Part shown: piece by piece, positions 7,885 through 12,596 of the stretch | Layout: each line of letters opens with the position of its first letter | Position numbering within the stretch: the first letter of the stretch is position 1 | Source of the DNA: Xenorhabdus eapokensis | Lineage (GTDB): Bacteria > Pseudomonadota > Gammaproteobacteria > Enterobacterales > Enterobacteriaceae | Direction of reading: 5' to 3' | Assembly (NCBI RefSeq): GCF_001908105.1 | Contig: NZ_MKGQ01000039.1 | Coordinates: 1-12,596, forward strand | DNA length: 12,596 nt | Notes under the pieces: generated by a model | What the model saw: only the letters and a program-made list of their open reading frames with translations | What the model was told of the DNA's origin: nothing | Databases searched by the model: none | Program-made: the position numbers and the translations under genes

Positions 7885-8109
7885 ATGAAAGTATGGGTAA
7901 TTGATAATCTAAAAATTATTTTCCCTGATAGAGAGATTTCAGAAACCAATATTGATGAATCCCTCAAAGAATTATTAAATCATTCAATGAAAATGGTGAC
8001 TTTTTTGGCACGCTTTGCTCGACAATTTAATCATGCACCAAAAATTATGGATTTTCAGGCTGCTCCTTGTTTTGAAACCTTAGTCAGAAGTATGGAGCAC
8101 CCTACATGA
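7885..8109 (+). CDS. Small carrier-protein-like protein with HSM instead of DSL
   Basis: A 74-residue protein behind a good site (GTGAGG before ATG 7885), ending in ATGA overlap with the next gene. Its layout matches a free-standing acyl or peptidyl carrier: an N-terminal helix, a loop (ISETNIDESLKELL), then N32-H33-S34-M35-K36-M37-V38 where carriers have (G/L)-D-S-(L/M), followed by a helix rich in F, A, R and the closing pattern IMDFQAAPCFETL seen in third and fourth helices. Serine 34 is at the correct distance from both ends. The residue before it is histidine rather than the near-invariant aspartate, which may affect phosphopantetheinyl transfer. By position it could hold the product of the HMGL-type enzyme or the dioxygenase substrate. 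The carrier call rests on pattern only. Confidence 0.62.
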   Translation: MKVWVIDNLKIIFPDREISETNIDESLKELLNHSMKMVTFLARFARQFNHAPKIMDFQAAPCFETLVRSMEHPT

Positions 8110-9482
8110 TACGTATTATTGATTGCACTTTGAGAGAAGGCATGCAAACCCGCCAGTGTTGCTTTACTACTGAACAGTCGGTACTACTTTCCCGAGAAAT
8201 AGCGGCATTAGGGGTAGATACGATTGAATGTGGACATCCTTTTATTTCGTCGAAAGAAGCAGAACGTGTGCAAGCTGTGGTAGCAACCTCACCTGTGCCA
8301 GTGTTAGCTCACGCCAGAGCTCGCTTGGAAGATATCGATGCTGTGTTACAAACTGGCGCTCACTGGGTTGGATTGTTCGCCTCTATTAATGAAATTTCAA
8401 TGGCAACGAAGTTTAAAGGTAAGAGCCGCGAAGAATTGCTAACCATGTTTGGTTCTTCTATCCGATATACCCGTGAACAAGGACTGTTAGTCAGGGCAAC
8501 CATTGAGGATGCAGGGCGAACTGCAGTCCCTGACTTGGTCAGTATGATTATAGCTGCTCGTGAAGCAGGTGCTAATCGTATTTGTTTCGCTGATAGTGTA
8601 GGTATTCTACTACCCGATGAAACTTTTGATGTGTTATCGCTATTACGCTATGAGTTTCCTGACATTGTTCTTGAATATCATGTTCATAACGACAGAGGAC
8701 TAGCGCTAGCTAACACGTTAAAAGCGATTGAAGCGGGAGTTGAATGGATCTCTACGAGTTGTAATGGTATAGGTGAACGTGCAGGTATCACTGATACTTT
8801 CCAATTGATTACGCTGTTTGCTACACGTTTTGAACAAAATCGTTTTGATATTTCCCGAATTTTGGCGCTCTCTGAATTGGTAGAAGCGTATAGCAGAATA
8901 CCAATGTCTCCAATGCAACCGATTGTAGGTAAAAATGCGTTTGTGCATGTTGCCCGCTTACACCAACTTGCTATGCAAAAAGACAGTGCTGCTTACAGCA
9001 TTTTTGATCCAAAACTCATCAAGGGATACATCTCTCTGGATCATTTTACTCCCTTACAAGAACAAGAGCTTTTTCTGGTTCCGTTGGAAAAATCTTCAAC
9101 AGAACTGAAGTATCACCGCCACGGCCCAGGAAAACGCTTTGTGATGTTGGATAAACGATTGGTAGATGGGTCTCCCTACTATTTTATTGCCCGCCAATTT
9201 TCGATGATAGGCGCTGATGAGTCTGCAGAGACAGGTCATGTTGATAGCCACACTCATAATTGTGACTCCGTATTCTTGTTCTTAGGAGATGGTCAAGACT
9301 ATATCGGCCTAGAGGTGGAAGTCGATCTTGGGGGCGATATTCGTCATATACATAGCCCAGCCAGTGTTTTCATCCCTGCGGGTGTGGCTCACTCCTATCG
9401 TTTTATTCGCGGTTGTGGCACCTATATTAACTTTGTCCATAAAGGCGATTACCATGAAAGTTTATTGGAGATAACACAGTGA
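8106..9482 (+). CDS. Homocitrate/isopropylmalate-synthase-like enzyme fused to a cupin
   Basis: A 458-residue two-part enzyme. Residues 1 to about 310 are a DRE-TIM metallolyase barrel: DCTLREGMQ at 6-14 supplies metal ligand D6 and catalytic R10-E11, HVHND at 192-196 supplies the two metal histidines, and SCNGIGERAG at 218-227 is the signature loop. GKNAFVH (275-281) and YSIFDPKLIKG (297-307) resemble the C-terminal subdomains of NifV/LeuA-type synthases, pointing to Claisen condensation of an acyl thioester with a 2-oxo acid rather than HMG-CoA cleavage. Residues from about 335 form a cupin: H382-x-H384 with D387 in motif 1 and P424-x-G426-x2-H429 in motif 2. The leucine-sensing domain of LeuA is absent. 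The substrate is unknown; phosphonate-type relatives exist, but no PEP mutase is present here. Confidence 0.85.
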   Translation: MIRIIDCTLREGMQTRQCCFTTEQSVLLSREIAALGVDTIECGHPFISSKEAERVQAVVATSPVPVLAHARARLEDIDAVLQTGAHWVGLFASINEISMATKFKGKSREELLTMFGSSIRYTREQGLLVRATIEDAGRTAVPDLVSMIIAAREAGANRICFADSVGILLPDETFDVLSLLRYEFPDIVLEYHVHNDRGLALANTLKAIEAGVEWISTSCNGIGERAGITDTFQLITLFATRFEQNRFDISRILALSELVEAYSRIPMSPMQPIVGKNAFVHVARLHQLAMQKDSAAYSIFDPKLIKGYISLDHFTPLQEQELFLVPLEKSSTELKYHRHGPGKRFVMLDKRLVDGSPYYFIARQFSMIGADESAETGHVDSHTHNCDSVFLFLGDGQDYIGLEVEVDLGGDIRHIHSPASVFIPAGVAHSYRFIRGCGTYINFVHKGDYHESLLEITQ

Positions 9483-10225
9483 AACAATTTAATAAAAATG
9501 CAGAATCTTATGATATCGTAAGGGGCAAAATCACCTACCCCGATGAGTTATATCGTTCACTCTCTGTCCGAGCACCTTCAAATGAAGCTGCATTGGATAT
9601 TGGCTGCGGCAATGGCGTTTCTACCATTCGTTTGAAAGAGTATTTTGCTTATGTTCAAGGGTGTGATCTTGGTGATGCTCTTATTGAGCGAGCGTGCCAT
9701 AGCTATCCTGATATAACGTTTAGCGTATCTCCAGCAGAAACTTTCTCCCCGCCACGCAATTATGACCTGATAACCAGTGCAACCTCATTTTACTGGATGG
9801 ATCGTCAAGTAGTGTTAATGAATTTACAAAAGTGGTTAAAATCCGGAGGGCTTTTTTGCGCCTATAAATATGATTTTCCAATGGTTTATGGGCCATTGCG
9901 CGATTATATTGAAAAAGAATTGATCTCGCGCTGGGCAAAGTACCGAGATTCTCGTCTGACACAATATGATGATACGCTCGAACTGATGCGTGATTGTCCG
10001 CACCTGTATAACGCACAACGTGAGGTGTTTGCCAATATTATTTTCCTTTCTGCAGAAGAATTAGCATTGTTTTTTTTATCTACTAGCTACGTGACTCGCT
10101 ATATTGAGCTGGAAGGTGGGGAGGCTTACGCTCATGAATTTATGGAAAATGTCATGACAATTGGTGGTGCCAATTCGATTGCTGTTAACTTTGATATTCA
10201 TGCTTTTACTGCGGTAAACCGCTAG
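9479..10225 (+). CDS. Class I SAM-dependent methyltransferase
   Basis: A 248-residue methyltransferase. Motif I ALDIGCGNG is at 38-46, the acidic end of strand 2 is D63 (GCDLG), and SATSFYWM at 100-107 is the post-motif region found in small-molecule methyltransferases related to the Methyltransf_11/25 and trans-aconitate methyltransferase groups. The N-terminal FNKNAESYDIVRGKITYPDE is typical of that group. It starts at GTG 9479, overlapping the stop of the preceding gene by GTGA, with GGAG eight bases upstream, so translation is probably coupled. Because the upstream enzyme should make a poly-carboxylic acid, carboxyl O-methylation is one reasonable idea; N- or O-methylation of the amino acid part is equally possible. 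The substrate cannot be read from the sequence. Confidence 0.87.
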   Translation: MKQFNKNAESYDIVRGKITYPDELYRSLSVRAPSNEAALDIGCGNGVSTIRLKEYFAYVQGCDLGDALIERACHSYPDITFSVSPAETFSPPRNYDLITSATSFYWMDRQVVLMNLQKWLKSGGLFCAYKYDFPMVYGPLRDYIEKELISRWAKYRDSRLTQYDDTLELMRDCPHLYNAQREVFANIIFLSAEELALFFLSTSYVTRYIELEGGEAYAHEFMENVMTIGGANSIAVNFDIHAFTAVNR

Positions 10226-10233
10226 GAGGACAG

Positions 10234-11712
10234 ATGGAATATCTGCCCATCACGCTGGATACTACACTCCGTAAGAAAGCCCTTAGTTCGCCACAGCAAT
10301 CTCTGTTGATTGATGCCTTAAAACCCGAATCAGCTATTGAATATCGATGGAAAGAAACCAATATGCTTGTCGATGCTTTGGCTTGGCAGTTTGCGGGTTT
10401 ACCTGGCAAAGGCATTGGTGTGATACTGGACAACAGCTATAACTGCCTGTGTATGATTTATGGCGTTATCCGTTCAGGAAAAGATTTGGTCCTAATCGAT
10501 CCTGAATGGGGTATTACAGCAAAACAGGCAATTATTGATGAGATGGTGCTACAGATATTGGTAAGTGCTGTCCCTATTCAGGATGAGTTTGCCACATTGC
10601 AATTTATTCCTGACTTTTCATCCGATTCTGTTGAGATGTTTGATGAGCACGCAGCCGCAAATAGCAGAATGATTATTTTTACCTCAGGAACTACAGGTAA
10701 ACCTAAAGGTATCGTTCTCAGTCAGCGAGCTATGGTGAACGCCTATGCCATTGGTCAGCGCAGCCTAAAGATAGGTGAACATACTCGTGCTGGCTGTTTT
10801 TATCGAGTCAGTGGATTAGGAATACTTGGTATCAACTTCCTGTTTCCTCTACTGTATGGTGGCAGTGTAGTATTACTTCCGCAACATTGCTGGTCTGACT
10901 GCATAAAATTTTGGCAGTTAGTAGAACAATTCAATATCAGCTTTCTCTATATGGTTCCACCTATTGTCAATTTTATGGTTAAGGAAGGGGTTCCGCTCAC
11001 GGTTCCTTTTCCATTATCCCGCTTATTGTGTGTGTCTGGTTCAGCCCGCTTGGATGCCGGTTTACAGGAGGAATTTCAGCGCAATTTTGCTCCGTTAGCC
11101 AACATTTATGGACTGAGTGAGTGTGGTTTTGCCTTTTTATTTGGTCGTCTAAATAGAAATAAATTTGATAATACGGTAGGTTCTGCTATCGGCCTGACAC
11201 TACGTTTGACTGATGAACAGGGTCATGAAATTACCCAACCTGGTTCTCGCGGGCGATTATGGGTGAAAACACCAAGTCTGTTTTCAGGATATGTAAATCA
11301 GCCCGAGCTAACGGCACAAGTGGTACATGATGGCTGGCTGGATACCCAAGATATTGCCTATTTCGATGATCAAGGTGGATTTTATGTATTGGGTCGTGTG
11401 GATGGGACAATAAATAAAGGGGGAAACCTGTTCCACCTTAACGAGTGTGAACAATTGTTGAATACCCGTAGTGATGTGATAGATGTGTGTTGTCTGAAAG
11501 TACCCTGTGATATTTATGGTGAAGATTATATTGCAGTTATCCAAGTAGAACTTGGGCAAGAAAGTGTTCTGTTAACTTGGTTACAACAGCATTTAGGCAT
11601 ATCCCGTGCCCCGCGTTCTGTTTTCTGCCTCAATAAAAAGCTTCCACTAAATGGTGCCGGTAAACACGACCGACGCGCTATTACCGAACTTATTACCCAG
11701 GGAGTATCATAA
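10234..11712 (+). CDS. Stand-alone acyl-AMP ligase (ANL superfamily)
   Basis: A 492-residue adenylate-forming enzyme without a carrier domain. Visible motifs: phosphate loop IFTSGTTGKPKG (148-159), YGLSE in the A5 position, TQDIAYFDD in the A7 position where TGD is usual, GRVDGTINKGGN in the A8 region, and the catalytic lysine in NGAGKHDRR near the end. The A4 region (FYRVSGLGILGINF) lacks the aspartate that binds the alpha-amino group in amino-acid adenylation domains, so the substrate is likely a carboxylic acid without an alpha-amine. It probably activates the acid made by the HMGL-type enzyme and passes it to CoA or to a carrier. It starts at ATG 10234 behind a strong AGGAGGA (10225-10231 region), suggesting high translation, and overlaps the next gene by one base (TAATG). 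Confidence 0.87.
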   Translation: MEYLPITLDTTLRKKALSSPQQSLLIDALKPESAIEYRWKETNMLVDALAWQFAGLPGKGIGVILDNSYNCLCMIYGVIRSGKDLVLIDPEWGITAKQAIIDEMVLQILVSAVPIQDEFATLQFIPDFSSDSVEMFDEHAAANSRMIIFTSGTTGKPKGIVLSQRAMVNAYAIGQRSLKIGEHTRAGCFYRVSGLGILGINFLFPLLYGGSVVLLPQHCWSDCIKFWQLVEQFNISFLYMVPPIVNFMVKEGVPLTVPFPLSRLLCVSGSARLDAGLQEEFQRNFAPLANIYGLSECGFAFLFGRLNRNKFDNTVGSAIGLTLRLTDEQGHEITQPGSRGRLWVKTPSLFSGYVNQPELTAQVVHDGWLDTQDIAYFDDQGGFYVLGRVDGTINKGGNLFHLNECEQLLNTRSDVIDVCCLKVPCDIYGEDYIAVIQVELGQESVLLTWLQQHLGISRAPRSVFCLNKKLPLNGAGKHDRRAITELITQGVS

Positions 11713-12515
11713 TGTGCGGCATTTTGGGTGATATTGGACCAAGGTTTGATGGTGCTCGTTTTCGTCAAGCACTTCAGAATCTTCATCATCGGGGTCCTTA
11801 TGATAACGGGTTTGTTGACTTACCTGCAGGTGCATTAGGAATGACACGCCTGCCAATGTCTAGTGCAGCCTCACTACCGATACCAGTGAAATATGGAGAA
11901 ACTTATGCCGCATATAATGGTGAAGTTTACTCCCCAAATGTGGGAATTGTGGATGAAGTTCGCTTGCTCTGTGAGGGAATAGAAAAAGGAATACTACCAG
12001 ATGGAATGTTTGCGATAGCATTATGGCAACCGCATAGTGCTTCATTGACACTACAACGTGATAGTTACGGAATCAAACCCCTCTACTATTTTTATCAAGC
12101 AGATCGTGGACGGTTGATATTTTCATCCGAGCTTACGCCGATACTGACTTTGTTAGGTGAGTGTATACCAAATATCGCCGCGATAGCTCAGGTTGTGGCA
12201 ACAGGGGGTACTTTAGAAGGCGAAAGTTTATTTTCCGGTATACGCCTTGTAGCCCCTGGAGAGCAGTTAAGATTTAGGCTTGGTGAAGGGCAAGCACGGT
12301 TGATTCAACGCCAGCATTTTTTTCCTCAAACTGAACCATCATCGCATTCAATTGAAGAAACACTAGGTGAAGCTATCAACCGTTGTAAATCGACATTTCG
12401 TCCATCAGCACTGTTACTCAGTGGGGGAATCGACTCAACTCTGCTTAATACCTGGATGAAGCCTGATATAGCTAAATTCACTCTTGCCTTAGAGCCTATT
12501 CGGAATCTTTTTTGA
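11712..12515 (+). CDS. Asparagine-synthetase-like amidotransferase, C-terminally truncated
   Basis: The first 267 residues of a glutamine-dependent asparagine-synthetase-like enzyme. The Ntn glutaminase domain is intact: C2 nucleophile after Met, HHRGPYDNG at 25-33, YNGEVYS at 68-74 and SYGIKPLYY at 118-126. The synthetase domain begins with SALLLSGGIDS (ATP pyrophosphatase loop SGGIDS 237-242), but homology-like sequence stops near residue 260. Family members usually run past 500 residues, so over half of the synthetase domain is missing. The last seven residues before TGA come from what looks like an insertion-sequence end. With Cys2 present, the intact enzyme would have moved ammonia from glutamine onto an acyl-AMP. 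Relatives without Cys2 close beta-lactam rings, which fits less well. As it stands, the enzyme is unlikely to complete its reaction. GGGAG lies seven bases before the ATG. Confidence 0.85.
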   Translation: MCGILGDIGPRFDGARFRQALQNLHHRGPYDNGFVDLPAGALGMTRLPMSSAASLPIPVKYGETYAAYNGEVYSPNVGIVDEVRLLCEGIEKGILPDGMFAIALWQPHSASLTLQRDSYGIKPLYYFYQADRGRLIFSSELTPILTLLGECIPNIAAIAQVVATGGTLEGESLFSGIRLVAPGEQLRFRLGEGQARLIQRQHFFPQTEPSSHSIEETLGEAINRCKSTFRPSALLLSGGIDSTLLNTWMKPDIAKFTLALEPIRNLF

Positions 12516-12596
12516 ACGTAATTGTTTTTCCTGTATTCTGTCCGCCCAAATAAGATAAGTGCCTATATAAGTGACCTGCTGGAATGAGAAAAACCT
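12492..12596 (+). mobile_element. Probable left end of an insertion sequence
   Basis: At about 12491-12492, inside the asparagine-synthetase-like gene, coding character ends. The new sequence begins GAGCCTATTCGGAATC and has stops in all three plus frames within the next 60 bases. A terminal-repeat-like start, a short non-coding lead of about 100 bases, and a purine-rich GGAATGAG near the window end (12581-12588) look like the left end of a transposon whose transposase starts just outside. The terminus is reminiscent of IS256/Mutator-type ends, but I cannot see the transposase, the right end or a target duplication, so the family is a guess. Confidence 0.45.

Noticed and set aside
8106..9482. 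HMGL-type gene read as phosphonomethylmalate synthase and the operon as a phosphonate cluster
   Set aside because: No PEP mutase or phosphonopyruvate decarboxylase is visible, and the cupin fusion does not fit the known phosphonate enzymes.
11712..12515. Last gene read as a beta-lactam synthetase of a carbapenem or tabtoxin-type pathway
   Set aside because: The glutaminase cysteine is retained at position 2, no carboxymethylproline-type partner enzymes are present, and the diagnostic C-terminal half is missing.

Overview
The window reads as part of a genomic island in an insect- or nematode-associated enterobacterium, most likely Photorhabdus or Xenorhabdus. That assignment rests on the moderately AT-rich coding style, an enterobacterial P4-type satellite replication gene, and a compact natural-product operon next to it. 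It is inferred from style and gene content, not from a database match.

Left part (1 to about 3280) is a P4-like satellite or integrative-island replication module. It starts with the tail of a plus-strand gene cut by the window edge. A small minus-strand ribbon-helix-helix protein follows, with its own candidate terminator and a repeated operator-like motif at its start. Next is a full-length P4 alpha-type primase/helicase (zinc ribbon, TOPRIM, SF3 helicase). Directly downstream is an AT-rich non-coding stretch carrying copies and near-copies of GGTGAACA in both orientations, which I read as the cis replication region used by the alpha protein. A 46-base, almost perfect palindrome lies just beyond it.

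Right part (about 3573 to 12491) is a tightly packed plus-strand biosynthetic operon of nine genes: an NRPS adenylation-thiolation protein with a valine-like specificity signature; a free-standing condensation protein; a type II-like thioesterase; a phytanoyl-CoA-type Fe(II)/2-oxoglutarate dioxygenase; a 74-residue carrier-protein-like ORF with HSM in place of the usual DSL/DSM; a homocitrate/isopropylmalate-synthase-like enzyme fused to a cupin; an SAM methyltransferase; a stand-alone acyl-AMP ligase; and an asparagine-synthetase-like amidotransferase. Most neighbours overlap by one to four bases, so they are probably co-translated. A plausible division of labour, by inference: the HMGL-type enzyme builds an unusual carboxylic acid that is hydroxylated and/or methylated and activated by the ligase. 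It is then joined to a carrier-bound, probably branched-chain amino acid by the condensation protein, and amidated or cyclised by the asparagine-synthetase-like enzyme. I do not recognise the product.

Right edge: the asparagine-synthetase-like gene stops abruptly just after its SGGIDS ATP-binding loop. From about 12492 the sequence looks like the end of an insertion sequence with its transposase starting beyond the window. The last enzyme is therefore probably disrupted, and the pathway may be broken or altered in this strain. No tRNA, rRNA, integrase or CRISPR array is visible.
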